Of a stretch of 25,823 nt of DNA, positions 15,838-24,221 are shown in pieces; positions within the stretch are counted from its first letter, which is position 1; each line of letters starts with the position of its first letter. The notes beneath the pieces were generated by a model that saw only the letters and a list, made by a program, of their open reading frames with translations, was not told where the DNA came from and did not search any database. The position numbers and the translations under genes are program-made. Origin of the DNA: JAFGVL01 sp031553685 (lineage in GTDB: Bacteria > Bacteroidota > Bacteroidia > Bacteroidales > Paludibacteraceae); assembly GCA_031553685.1 (NCBI GenBank), contig JAVBLE010000049.1, positions 1 through 25,823 on the forward strand, written 5' to 3'.

Positions 15838-16446
15838 ATGGAAAATTCTACTGAAAAAAAGCGGGTGCGCCGCACGAATGCTCAATTGGATGAGTGTATT
15901 GACTTGGCTATTTCGAAACAAATTATCAAAAGGGGATTTGTCGGTGTTAGTTTGCTTGGCGTGGCTAAGGAGGCTAAGGTTGAGACGGCAGTGCTGTACA
16001 AGCGGTTTGGAGGGCTGACTGGATTGCTGAAATCGTATAGCGAGAAGCATGATTTTTGGTTTTCAAGTTCGTTTGAGGTTGATGAGCGGAAATCGCCTAA
16101 GGAAAATTTGAAACGGCTGTTTACGAATTTGATCGATGAATTGTATGGGAATGATTTTATGCAACGGTTTTTGTTGTGGGAGTTGCTAAACGAGAGTGAT
16201 ATTACGCGCGAGGTGGCTAATAACCGCGAAAGGAACGGGAAAGGGGTGCTTGAGTATTACCGGAAAGCGGCTAAGAAAATTGGTTTAGACTCGGATGCGG
16301 TGCTGGCGTTGATTACTTCGGGTATTTATTATTTGGTGCTGCACCGCAAGATTTCGACTTTTGCTACTATCGATTTTGATACGGAAAAGGGGAAGGAACA
16401 ACTGGTTCGCATGATTGAGAGTTTGGTGGATCGCCTCTTTAAATAG
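15838..16446 (+). CDS. TetR/AcrR-family transcriptional regulator
   Basis: A 202-residue regulator. The N-terminal DNA-binding helices span about 14-62: a first helix (LDECIDLAISKQIIKRGF), then the helix-turn-helix GVSLLGVAKEAKVETAVLYKRFG minus its last residues. The C-terminal two-thirds is helical and hydrophobic, as in TetR ligand/dimer domains, with no recognisable ligand signature. The basic start KKRVRRTN precedes the first helix. It stands alone: 840 nt of repeats before it and 510 nt of repeats after it. TetR proteins usually control neighbours, so the secreted-protein genes downstream are candidate targets, but nothing in the sequence proves this. Confidence 0.87.
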   Translation: MENSTEKKRVRRTNAQLDECIDLAISKQIIKRGFVGVSLLGVAKEAKVETAVLYKRFGGLTGLLKSYSEKHDFWFSSSFEVDERKSPKENLKRLFTNLIDELYGNDFMQRFLLWELLNESDITREVANNRERNGKGVLEYYRKAAKKIGLDSDAVLALITSGIYYLVLHRKISTFATIDFDTEKGKEQLVRMIESLVDRLFK

Positions 16447-16493
16447 TAAATATGATGTGCATTCAAAAAAACAGAAATTTTGAAGTATAAACC

Positions 16494-16934
16494 TGTTGTG
16501 CATTTGCAGATTATTTTTAGAGATTATATCGAATAAGTGATTATGAAGTTAAAAATCAGTTCTTTATTACCCCCTAATTAGCTCCTTGCAGTCGCTGACT
16601 TTCAGTTCCCCTGAAGGGGACTTTGGCTTAATTCGAGCTGTTTGTATCTGCCAGAAGCCCCTTTAGGGGTTTGGGGTGATAAAATAAGTTTCATAATCCG
16701 TTGAACAACATTTATATATAATCTTATTCGATATAATCTTTTTTGAATAAAGTTCCTTTTTTTGACAGAACCAAAGGTCAACGGATATAATTTACAAAAT
16801 TAACAGATAAATTTTGCCTTTGGCAAAATAAAAAACATGTAAATTATGTTAATTAGCTCCGCTGACCTTTGGTTCTGTCAAGAAATAGAAATTCATTATT
16901 TCAATACATTCAAATAAAATCTAAATGCACAACA
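16494..16934. repeat. Stacked nested inverted repeats between TetR gene and secreted-protein gene
   Basis: TGTTGTGCATTT (16494-16505) is repeated inverted at 16923-16934 and encloses everything else in this 510-nt gap. Inside are two separate composite elements. The first has 17-bp exact arms at 16521-16537 and 16723-16739, a second pair GATTATGAA (16539-16547 / 16690-16698), and two CCCC/GGGG hairpins at about 16605-16621 and 16657-16671. The second has 19-bp exact arms at 16762-16780 and 16863-16881 around a TTTTGCC/GGCAAAA hairpin. No gene is present. Confidence 0.75.
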
Positions 16935-16955
16935 AGTAAGTATAAATAACCTTTT

Positions 16956-19271
16956 ATGAAAAACACTTTACTCTCTCTCTTTTTCTTTGCTTTCTTTATT
17001 TCAAAGCTGCATGCTTATACTGTTTCGCCTACTTGTCCCGATTTTACGGATATTAATGCATCGTATGTAGAGGCATTTTATGGCAATACCGGCAATCCCT
17101 TTACAAATAGCGGAGTTGTTTTGGGCAGGCACACCGAAATTACTACACAGGGCACTGACCCGAATACCGGTAATGCGCTTCAACTGCTGCCTGCCGGCGA
17201 AAGCAAAGTTATCCGGCTTGGCAACGATCAGGTAGGTGCACAAGCGGAGGCTTTGACTTACCATTTTATCGTAGATAAGGATAATCCGATTTTATTGGTG
17301 AAGTTTGCTGTTATTATGGAAGATCCTAATCATGATTTTTCGTCTCAACCCCGTTTTATTATGAGAATTATGGATAAAAACGGGAAATTAATCGAAGCCT
17401 GTTCCGAATATGATGTAACAGCGGGAGCGGGCATACCCGGATTTCAAACTATAAACAAGATAACTCCTATACATTGGCGCGATTGGACAAATGTAGGGTT
17501 AGATATGTCTGCTTTTGCCGGACAGGAGGTGCAAGTGCAATTTACTACCTACGATTGTGCCGGAGGCGCACATTATGGCTATGCTTATTTCACTGCAAAA
17601 TGCGCTTCGAACAAACTTCAAATAAATGCCTGCACGGGTAATAACTTCACTTTAGAAGCTCCAGCCGATTTTTCTTCGTATTTGTGGGATAACGGAGATA
17701 AAACCCGCACCAGTACCCGCAACAAAACGGCGGGCGATATGAGTATGTCATGTTTGGTTACTTCGGCTACCGGTTGCCAGTTCCGCTTAAGCGCTTATGC
17801 GTCTTCGTCTGTTATCCCGACTCAAAATACAGATTATACGGCAACCGTTTGTGAAGGGCAACCATACAAACAAAATTTTTACAATCTACCTGCACAAACA
17901 CAGGTTGGCACATTTTCTTATTACAACACTTTTTTCAATCCGAATACTTGCAGCAGCAGTGCAACTTCGACCCTGCAATTGACCGTTTTACAAACATTTT
18001 ACCATATAAAAACCGCCATTTGCCAGGGAGAAGATTACACTAAAAACAATTTCAACATAATACAGCCTGCTGCAGGGGTTTTGATGGATACGCTACGGTA
18101 TAAATCCAAATCGACTGCCTGCGATAGCATTGTGTGCTTAGAACTCACTGTTAACAGCTCTTTCAATATGCCCAACAGTATTACAGGCGATACAAGTCCT
18201 TGCAGTAACCGGTTGGTTAATTATTCTTTTGCAGGAAATACAGGATTGACTGATTACTTGTGGGAAGTGCCTGCCAATGCGTCGATTGTAAGTGGTCAGG
18301 GTTTTAATCAAATTACGGTTTATTTTAATGATGCGACACCCGGAAATATTGTGCTGAAAGGTGAAAATGGATGCGGAACGGGTGCAATACCTTTGCCGGT
18401 AAAACCTCGCCGGACATACGAAACGCTGATTACCGACAGTATCTGTACCGGAAATGTATATAATAAGCATAGTTTCAACCTTGGAAAACAGGATATTGCC
18501 GGATACTACACCTACGAACACCGCGAAAAAACCATACTGGGATGCGATAGCATTACCACTCTCGAACTGTTTGTATTCCCAACCCCAACGGTAAAAATAG
18601 TTACACAAAATGATACCGTGTTGTGTAGCAACCAGCCCATTACACTGCATGCGCTGGCAAATAACGCTTCGGCAAATTTCGGTCAAACCGGTAAAATTGC
18701 CCCCGGTGATGTTTATTGCACAGATGGAAGTATTGTCAAAGCATTGGATTATCTCTTAAATCCAAATGGAAAAACGGCTGCCGGAATTGTGTTTTATGTA
18801 GACGGAAGCGGGCAGCATGGTTGGATTGTTGATTTAAAACCCAAATATTTTCCGATAGATAATATTGTATGGTCATACACCAATAATTCTATACCAGGAC
18901 TGCCTCAAACGGGCTGGGATTATCTTGATATTGCATCCGATTTGGATGGTTATTCCAACACCCGGGCTATACGAAATGCTTTACCCCAAAACAACAGTGT
19001 AGCTGCATGGGCTGTCGATTTTAATAATGGGTGGTACTTGCCGTCTGTCGGGCAATCGTCCCTATTGCATGGAATATATTATTCCCATATTCGAGGTATG
19101 ACATCAAGGTGTGGTGGCACAGACTGGGGTAGTGGCAGCTATTGGACAAGCAGCGAACCCGGAGGCTTTACTTCACCCAATGCTTTTGTTTTTGACTTTG
19201 GATATATGGGAGGTAGCGGGGCGCATGGTAAAATGGGGTCAAATGGTGTTATACAAGTTAGAAATTTTTAG
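16956..19271 (+). CDS. Secreted multi-domain protein ending in a FISUMP/DUF1566-like domain
   Basis: A 771-residue exported protein. Signal peptide 1-20 (cleavage after LHA). A beta-rich N-terminal domain occupies 21-216. Three modules of the type C.G..Y...F......G......GCDSI..L.L.V lie at about 295-344, 351-399 and 490-541, with a PKD-like domain at about 405-483. Then comes the first half only of another Ig-like domain (TVKIVTQNDTVLCSNQPITL, about 545-575). It breaks at about 575 and continues as a FISUMP/DUF1566-like domain (583-771: GDVYCTDGSIV, GIVFYVDGSGQHGWIV, GWYLPSVGQ, YWTSSEP). It has no T9SS C-terminal sorting domain, unlike the next gene, so it may be periplasmic or exported otherwise. 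The next gene starts 3 nt after its stop. See the finding on the split domain. Confidence 0.85.
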   Translation: MKNTLLSLFFFAFFISKLHAYTVSPTCPDFTDINASYVEAFYGNTGNPFTNSGVVLGRHTEITTQGTDPNTGNALQLLPAGESKVIRLGNDQVGAQAEALTYHFIVDKDNPILLVKFAVIMEDPNHDFSSQPRFIMRIMDKNGKLIEACSEYDVTAGAGIPGFQTINKITPIHWRDWTNVGLDMSAFAGQEVQVQFTTYDCAGGAHYGYAYFTAKCASNKLQINACTGNNFTLEAPADFSSYLWDNGDKTRTSTRNKTAGDMSMSCLVTSATGCQFRLSAYASSSVIPTQNTDYTATVCEGQPYKQNFYNLPAQTQVGTFSYYNTFFNPNTCSSSATSTLQLTVLQTFYHIKTAICQGEDYTKNNFNIIQPAAGVLMDTLRYKSKSTACDSIVCLELTVNSSFNMPNSITGDTSPCSNRLVNYSFAGNTGLTDYLWEVPANASIVSGQGFNQITVYFNDATPGNIVLKGENGCGTGAIPLPVKPRRTYETLITDSICTGNVYNKHSFNLGKQDIAGYYTYEHREKTILGCDSITTLELFVFPTPTVKIVTQNDTVLCSNQPITLHALANNASANFGQTGKIAPGDVYCTDGSIVKALDYLLNPNGKTAAGIVFYVDGSGQHGWIVDLKPKYFPIDNIVWSYTNNSIPGLPQTGWDYLDIASDLDGYSNTRAIRNALPQNNSVAAWAVDFNNGWYLPSVGQSSLLHGIYYSHIRGMTSRCGGTDWGSGSYWTSSEPGGFTSPNAFVFDFGYMGGSGAHGKMGSNGVIQVRNF

Positions 19272-19274
19272 GTC

Positions 19275-21290
19275 ATGATACAAAAATATATACTTATTTT
19301 ATTTTTGCTGTTTGCGAGCCAGGTGGCAGGAGCTGTGCAAATTGGCGATGTGATAACCAATCGTGATGGCAGTAAAGGTGTAGTATTTCATGCAGTTCCG
19401 GGAGGGTTTAATTTAATAGTTGCACTGAATGATGCGGTAGCCTCCTGCCAATGGGGCGATACAAATACCGACCTCAACATAGGTACACTTACTACCAAAA
19501 AGAATATATGGGATTACAATGGATCATTAAACACAACCTTTATGCAACAAAAGCAAAATCCCAGCATGGGGTATGCTGCCAGTTATATGAATTTTGACGG
19601 TTTTACGGGCGAAGGCTGGTTTATCCCAAGTGATGGCGAGTGGCTTATGCTGCTGGGTGCATGGGGGATTATTTCGCCCATTGTCAAGGCGAATGGTGGA
19701 ACCGACTTTATCGCAAATGAATACTGGACAAGTTCGGAAAAAGATCAAGCATTTGCCCGTATGATGATATTAAACTATCGATCAATTTATAACAGTGCAA
19801 AAAACAATAATGCTGCCGTACGGGCTATCGGGCTTTACCAGGAACCGCAAGTAACCTACGACCCTACCCTCTCCTACCTTTGGAACACAGGAAACACCGA
19901 CCCGTATATTACCGTATCGCCTGCGCAAACCACTACTTATACGGTTACAGCCACTTCGTCGGCAGGCTGCGGTGCTACAGCAAGTAAAACCATTATTGTA
20001 AATAATGTATCGGGGCAGACGATTACCGACAGCATTTGCCAAGGACAAACCTATACCAAACATGGCTTTACCGAAACCGCTGCCGGAACCTACAACCGAA
20101 CTATAACGCAAGGTAGTTGCTCTGCTCCTATTACTCTAAATTTAAAAGTAAATCCAACTTATCAGAAAACTTTTCAAGACAATATTTGCTTGGGCAAAAG
20201 CTATACCGGCAATGGCTTGCATATCACCCCTACGCAAAGCGGCAATTTCTCGCAAACATTTTATTATGCCAGTTTGTTGGGTTGTGATAGTACCGTTACC
20301 GTAAAGTTGGATGTAAAGCCAAGTTACGAAACAAAGCTTTATGATACTATCTGTGTGAACAATGCCTATACTAAAAATGATTTTAGCCTGCCGGTACAAA
20401 GTATTCCGGGCACGCACAGTTACAGTCGCTCGCTTAAAACAAAAACAGGAGGTTGCGACAGTATCATTGTCCTGAATTTATGGGTCAATAAAAAAATTGA
20501 AAATATAATCAGTGACCAGGTGTGCCCCAATAAAGCCTACAACAGGTATAATTTCAATATTGCGCCGCAAACTTTGGGTACAACGGTTACCGATACCAAA
20601 CATTTAGTGTCCAAGGTTACCGGCTGCGACAGCACCGTTACGCTCAACCTGCAAGTAACCAATACGATTACAAAAATCATCGACAAGGATATTTGTGCGG
20701 GTGGAAGTTATTTTTTCAAAGGAAAAAACATGACCGTTGCCGGCACATATAAAGACACCCTGATGGCATCGGGCGGCTGCGACAGTATCGTAACGCTTAA
20801 CCTTACGCTGCGCAAACCCGACAAGACAGACTTGCATGATACGATTTACCTCAATAATGCGTATAATAAAAACGGGTTCAGTCTGCCCATACAATCTGCC
20901 GTAAATAATATTATCAAAACCCTGAACCTGCATAACCGGTATGGTTGCGACAGCATCGTTACGCTCAACCTGTCGGTACGCGATTATCCTGCCAATCCTC
21001 CCTGCGATGTGAAACTGTCAACAATAATAGACCCAAGCAGCAAGAATAATAATTTATTTGGTGTAAATAATTTCACCAACGGGCTGCCTCTGACCGACTG
21101 TCTGGGCAATTATTCCATAACTATTTTCAACCGTTACGGGCAACTGATAACAACCGTTGGCACCGAAGGCTGGAATGGGCGGGTGCGTGGCAAACCGGCA
21201 GATGCCGGCGTGTATTATTATGTGCTCGAATATACTTCGGGCAACGAAAAGAAACAGTTGAAAGGGACTGTGGAGGTGATTAAAAAGTAA
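19275..21290 (+). CDS. Secreted protein with T9SS type-B C-terminal sorting domain
   Basis: A 671-residue exported protein. Signal peptide 1-20 (AGA). A FISUMP/DUF1566-like domain (22-188: GDVITNRDGSKGVVF, GWFIPSDGEWLML, YWTSSEK) comes first, then the second half only of an Ig-like domain (about 194-243, SYLWNTGNTDPYITVSP). Six modules of the GCDSIVTLNL type follow at about 251-293, 302-347, 357-404, 414-461, 471-512 and 521-568. The C-terminus (about 575-671) is a type-B sorting domain: ITIFNRYGQLI, GWNGRVRGKPADAGVYYYVLEY, LKGTVEVIK. It should be carried across the outer membrane by the T9SS and attached to or released from the surface. The start is 3 nt after the previous stop, so the two are translationally coupled. 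Confidence 0.88.
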   Translation: MIQKYILILFLLFASQVAGAVQIGDVITNRDGSKGVVFHAVPGGFNLIVALNDAVASCQWGDTNTDLNIGTLTTKKNIWDYNGSLNTTFMQQKQNPSMGYAASYMNFDGFTGEGWFIPSDGEWLMLLGAWGIISPIVKANGGTDFIANEYWTSSEKDQAFARMMILNYRSIYNSAKNNNAAVRAIGLYQEPQVTYDPTLSYLWNTGNTDPYITVSPAQTTTYTVTATSSAGCGATASKTIIVNNVSGQTITDSICQGQTYTKHGFTETAAGTYNRTITQGSCSAPITLNLKVNPTYQKTFQDNICLGKSYTGNGLHITPTQSGNFSQTFYYASLLGCDSTVTVKLDVKPSYETKLYDTICVNNAYTKNDFSLPVQSIPGTHSYSRSLKTKTGGCDSIIVLNLWVNKKIENIISDQVCPNKAYNRYNFNIAPQTLGTTVTDTKHLVSKVTGCDSTVTLNLQVTNTITKIIDKDICAGGSYFFKGKNMTVAGTYKDTLMASGGCDSIVTLNLTLRKPDKTDLHDTIYLNNAYNKNGFSLPIQSAVNNIIKTLNLHNRYGCDSIVTLNLSVRDYPANPPCDVKLSTIIDPSSKNNNLFGVNNFTNGLPLTDCLGNYSITIFNRYGQLITTVGTEGWNGRVRGKPADAGVYYYVLEYTSGNEKKQLKGTVEVIKK

Positions 21291-21300
21291 AATACTTATA

Positions 21301-21360
21301 GAGATGTGGTAGAACTGCGGCGTGGTCACTGAGCCTGTCGAAGTGCCCCGCTACTCCTCG
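21301..21360 (-). repeat. Scrambled fragment of the mosaic repeat
   Basis: GATGTGGTAGAACTGCGGCG resembles the corresponding part of copy 2 (about 10563-10582). It is followed by the inverse of the 15535-15559 block (24 of 25 positions, at 21319-21343) and by CCCGCTACTCCTCG, the inverse of a GAGGAGTA(TA)GCGG block. The pieces are joined in a different order and orientation from copies 1-3. Confidence 0.6.
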
Positions 21361-21430
21361 TTTCCTAACCAGGAGTTTGTGGCTTTGCGTTTCAAACGCT
21401 TTACCAATTAACTCTCGTTAGGAAACGAGG
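21356..21430. repeat. Nested inverted repeat before the tandem array
   Basis: A 14-bp arm CCTCGTTTCCTAAC (21356-21369) is exactly inverted at 21417-21430. A second palindrome GCGTTT/AAACGC lies near 21387-21399. It directly precedes the 21-bp tandem repeat array. Confidence 0.65.
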
Positions 21431-21440
21431 GTTAGCGGAT

Positions 21441-21671
21441 TAGGGGGAAGAGTTCCCCGTATTGGGGGAAAAGCTCCCCGTGTTGGGGGAAAGCTTCCCC
21501 ATGTTGGGGGAAAGTTTCCCCTTGATGGGGGAAAAGCCCCCCATGTTAGGGGAAAAGTTCCCCGTGTTGGGGGAAAGTTTCCCCGTGTTGGGGGAAAGCT
21601 TCCCCATGTTGGGGGAAGAGTTCCCCGTGTTGGGGGAAGAACTCCCCTTGATGGGGGAAGAGTTCCCCGTG
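21441..21671 (+). repeat. Eleven-unit 21-bp tandem repeat with a hairpin in most units
   Basis: Eleven head-to-tail units of exactly 21 bp follow the pattern TTGGGGGAAnnnTTCCCCnTG (minus one base in print). Most units can fold as GGGGAA/TTCCCC around a 3-nt centre. The period is a multiple of three and one frame (21462-21680, TTG start, or 21501 with ATG) stays open as a heptad repeat LGE(S/K/E)FP(V/M/L), closing with MN and TAA. The first unit has TAG in that frame, and the opposite strand is also open. Start context and complexity are poor for a gene, so it is recorded as a repeat with possible coding capacity, not as a CDS. Confidence 0.85.
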
Positions 21672-21799
21672 ATGAATTAAAACCCTAATGATGACATACT
21701 GCCCCCCGCCATATATTAAATGGGTGTTGGCATGGCAGGGGATGAAAATAATCTCCATCTATTTTAAATGAAGATTATTACAAATCCGGAGGAACCAAA

Positions 21800-22032
21800 G
21801 GTCAGTGACCCAATGTCATCAACTTAAGGATTAAATTGAGAAAGACTACCGTCATGTCGACCTTGTGGAGACATCGCATAAGATTGAGAAATTGCAAATA
21901 TAAGTTGACAATGCCTACTCATGCGATGTCTCCACGACGCTCCTCGTATCCACTTCGACTACGCTCAGCGACCACTCGTCGCTTTGGTCGACATGACGAA
22001 AGGCTTAAGTTGATGACATTGGGTCAGTGACC
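21800..22032. repeat. Triple-nested inverted-repeat element
   Basis: Outer arms of 29 nt lie at 21800-21828 and 22004-22032 and match at 28 of 29 positions. Their end GGTCAGTGACC is itself nearly palindromic, and they contain AATGTCATCAACTTAAG. Middle arms CGTCATGTCGACC (21850-21862) are exactly inverted at 21986-21998. Inner arms GTGGAGACATCGCAT (21865-21879) are exactly inverted at 21921-21935. A TTCGACTACGCTCAGCGACC block lies at 21954-21973. No gene is inside. The outer arm relates it to 15187-15396. Confidence 0.85.
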
Positions 22033-22082
22033 GAAGGGAACTAATTGAATATTTATAGAAATAATCAGATAAAAAATAGATA

Positions 22083-22196
22083 CGACTCCGTAGGAGTCGA
22101 ACTTCTTATCACAATTACATCGGCTATAAACATTTGAACCCTCCGGGTTCAGTATCGCTAAGCCCAAACCCTAACAGAGGTTTAACCCCCTGTTAG
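22083..22196. repeat. Row of short hairpins upstream of the LRR-FISUMP genes
   Basis: Three hairpins in succession: CGACTCC GTA GGAGTCG (22083-22099), GAACCC TCC GGGTTC (22136-22150), and CTAACAG/CTGTTAG (22171-22177 / 22190-22196) with GGTT/AACC inside. No gene is here. They could be palindromic units or parts of a structured leader of the gene at 22232. Confidence 0.6.
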
Positions 22197-22205
22197 AATT
22201 AAATT

Positions 22206-22221
22206 TTGTTACATGTAACAA
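22206..22221. promoter_or_regulatory. Perfect 16-bp palindrome just before the start of an LRR-FISUMP gene
   Basis: TTGTTACATGTAACAA is a perfect palindrome 10 nt upstream of the ATG at 22232. The position suits a repressor operator or translational control. No matching regulator is known from the window, though a TetR-type gene lies at 15838. Confidence 0.4.
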
Positions 22222-22231
22222 TTATATCCAC

Positions 22232-24220
22232 ATGAGAAAATTCATACTTATATCAATAGTAATGTTATTAGGCATTTGCTCCCATGCCCAAACATGGAAT
22301 ATCGGCACGCCCAATGCCGCCGATGTAAAAGCTGTTTTGAGCAATGATACGCTGTATATTCGGGGAACCGGGCAGATGAGGGATTACTATACAAATTCCG
22401 CACTTTGGGATGGAAATAACAGCATCACTACTATTGTTGTAGAAGAAGGGGTAAGCAGTATAGGAGAAGTTGCTTTTATGGGAATGGAAGCTCTTACTTC
22501 GGTTACTTTGCCTGCAAGTATGCGTAGTATCGGCTATGCTGCTTTTCTGAATTGTGATGTGTTGTCTTCCATCAACCTGAATGAAGGATTGGAACACATA
22601 TCCGGTATCGCTTTTTCGGGTACAGCCATTTCGTCTTTATTTGTACCCAAAACGCTAACAAATTTAGATACCCAACCATATTTTTCGTTCAATATTATGC
22701 CTAAACTAACCGAAATAATAGTAGATACGGATAATCCGGACTATTGTTCGGTTGATGGTGTGCTGTACAGTAAAGATCGCAGTACTTTATATATTTATCC
22801 CGAAGCCAAATCTGATGGTCGTTTTGTAGTACCCGGTTTTGTAAAAAAAATAGAACAGTATGCTTTCGGTCTCGCTTTTTCGAATGCTTCGCTAAAATCT
22901 ATTGTTATTGGTAAAAATGTTCCTTCAATTTCTTTTTTATTTATTTTGAATAGTAGCTTGGAAACAACAGAATTAAATGTTGATACAATTGGTAGCACGG
23001 CATTTGGTGGATGCGAAAACCTGAAAACCGTTATACTGGACGAAAATGTAAAACATTTAGATGATTATGCCATTTCACTTTGTCTGAAATTGACAAGCGT
23101 TACTATCAAAAACCCAACACCACCCACTGTGTCAAGCAATGCATTTGAAGATACGCCTATTGACACTTGCACGCTTTATGTCCCCTGCGGCTCGTTGAAT
23201 GCATATCAAAGTGCACCGGTTTGGCAAGATTTCGGTACAATTAAAGAATTGCCCTGTGAAGCCGGCGTTTCCAATGTAAAAGCCAGTTTCGCATGCCCCG
23301 GGCAAGTAACTGTAACCTACGATTTAGGTGCTGTCAATCCTACCGATGTAACCCTGTATTACAGCCCAGACGGTGGTAAAACATGGCTCACCGCCCAAAC
23401 CGTGAGCGGCGACCTGACCGCCCAAACCACCGGCGCGGGCAAAACCATTGTGTGGGACAGCCGCACCGATCATGTGCGCTGGGGAAATTTTAAACTGAAG
23501 GTAGAGGTGCCGCAGCCTAAACCGGCATGTGGCACCGTAAATTCTTCTCTACCGGTAGGCAAACTCACTTTCTTGTGTTATAATCTGGGTGCCGATCCTA
23601 ATTTGAGCATTGAAAAACAAATGCAATACCCAACTACAAGCAAAGCAGATGCTACCGTTTATGGCGATCTTTACCAATGGGGACGAAATACTGATGGACA
23701 TGAAAAACGCAACAGTACAATAATAACTTCTTATCCAAATAATTTATCTGCAACCGATGTGCCAGGACATGGAAATTTCATTGTGGCTAATACAACAGAA
23801 TCTGATTGGCGAAAAACGCCAAACGACAATATTTGGGATAACCCGAAAACGGTAAATGACCCATGCCCACAAGGATACAGAATACCAACGCGAGAAGAAT
23901 GGGAAAGTATTAAGACTGTGAACACTTGGACTTGGAGCGATGAGGGAACACCAGGAATGAAAATATCACCCGATAGTGGCACCAATTACACGCTTTTCCT
24001 TCCTGCCACAGGCTACCGCGATGGTTCTACCAATGGGGCTCTTGGAGGAATTGTAGGTTTGCAGGGTACTTATTGGAGCAGTACAAGTATTGTTATCACT
24101 AATCCAATAACAGAGCATCACTATGCTTATATATTTGACTTTAGCAGCAGTGGTTTTCAGACAAGCAATGGCAGTACGCGGGCTGCGGGTAGAACTTGCC
24201 GTTGTGTAAAAGAATATTAG
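22232..24220 (+). CDS. Secreted LRR (BspA-type) protein with FISUMP lectin-like domain
   Basis: A 662-residue exported protein. Signal peptide 1-19 (SHA before Q20). BspA-type LRR_5 repeats run from about 65 to 330, recognisable as repeated I..Y.AF..C..L..I.LP-like strings such as SIGYAAFLNCDVLSSINL. A beta-sandwich domain occupies about 346-427 (VTVTYDLGAVNPTDVTLYYS and HVRWGNFKLKVEV). The C-terminal third (about 440-662) is a FISUMP-type C-type-lectin-like domain, with LYQWGRNTDGH, CPQGYRIPTREEW, FLPATGYRD, YWSSTS and the closing RCVKEY. No T9SS sorting domain or lipobox is seen. A probable role in binding surfaces or ligands is inferred from the folds. The next gene starts one base after the stop and encodes a shorter version. 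Confidence 0.87.
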   Translation: MRKFILISIVMLLGICSHAQTWNIGTPNAADVKAVLSNDTLYIRGTGQMRDYYTNSALWDGNNSITTIVVEEGVSSIGEVAFMGMEALTSVTLPASMRSIGYAAFLNCDVLSSINLNEGLEHISGIAFSGTAISSLFVPKTLTNLDTQPYFSFNIMPKLTEIIVDTDNPDYCSVDGVLYSKDRSTLYIYPEAKSDGRFVVPGFVKKIEQYAFGLAFSNASLKSIVIGKNVPSISFLFILNSSLETTELNVDTIGSTAFGGCENLKTVILDENVKHLDDYAISLCLKLTSVTIKNPTPPTVSSNAFEDTPIDTCTLYVPCGSLNAYQSAPVWQDFGTIKELPCEAGVSNVKASFACPGQVTVTYDLGAVNPTDVTLYYSPDGGKTWLTAQTVSGDLTAQTTGAGKTIVWDSRTDHVRWGNFKLKVEVPQPKPACGTVNSSLPVGKLTFLCYNLGADPNLSIEKQMQYPTTSKADATVYGDLYQWGRNTDGHEKRNSTIITSYPNNLSATDVPGHGNFIVANTTESDWRKTPNDNIWDNPKTVNDPCPQGYRIPTREEWESIKTVNTWTWSDEGTPGMKISPDSGTNYTLFLPATGYRDGSTNGALGGIVGLQGTYWSSTSIVITNPITEHHYAYIFDFSSSGFQTSNGSTRAAGRTCRCVKEY

Positions 24221-24221
24221 A

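Noticed and set aside
21441..21671. CRISPR array
   Set aside because: Units are contiguous with no unique spacers and no cas genes are present.
21546..21758. Minus-strand heptad-repeat frame over the tandem array
   Set aside because: Open only because of the repeat period; the plus strand is equally open, so openness is not evidence.
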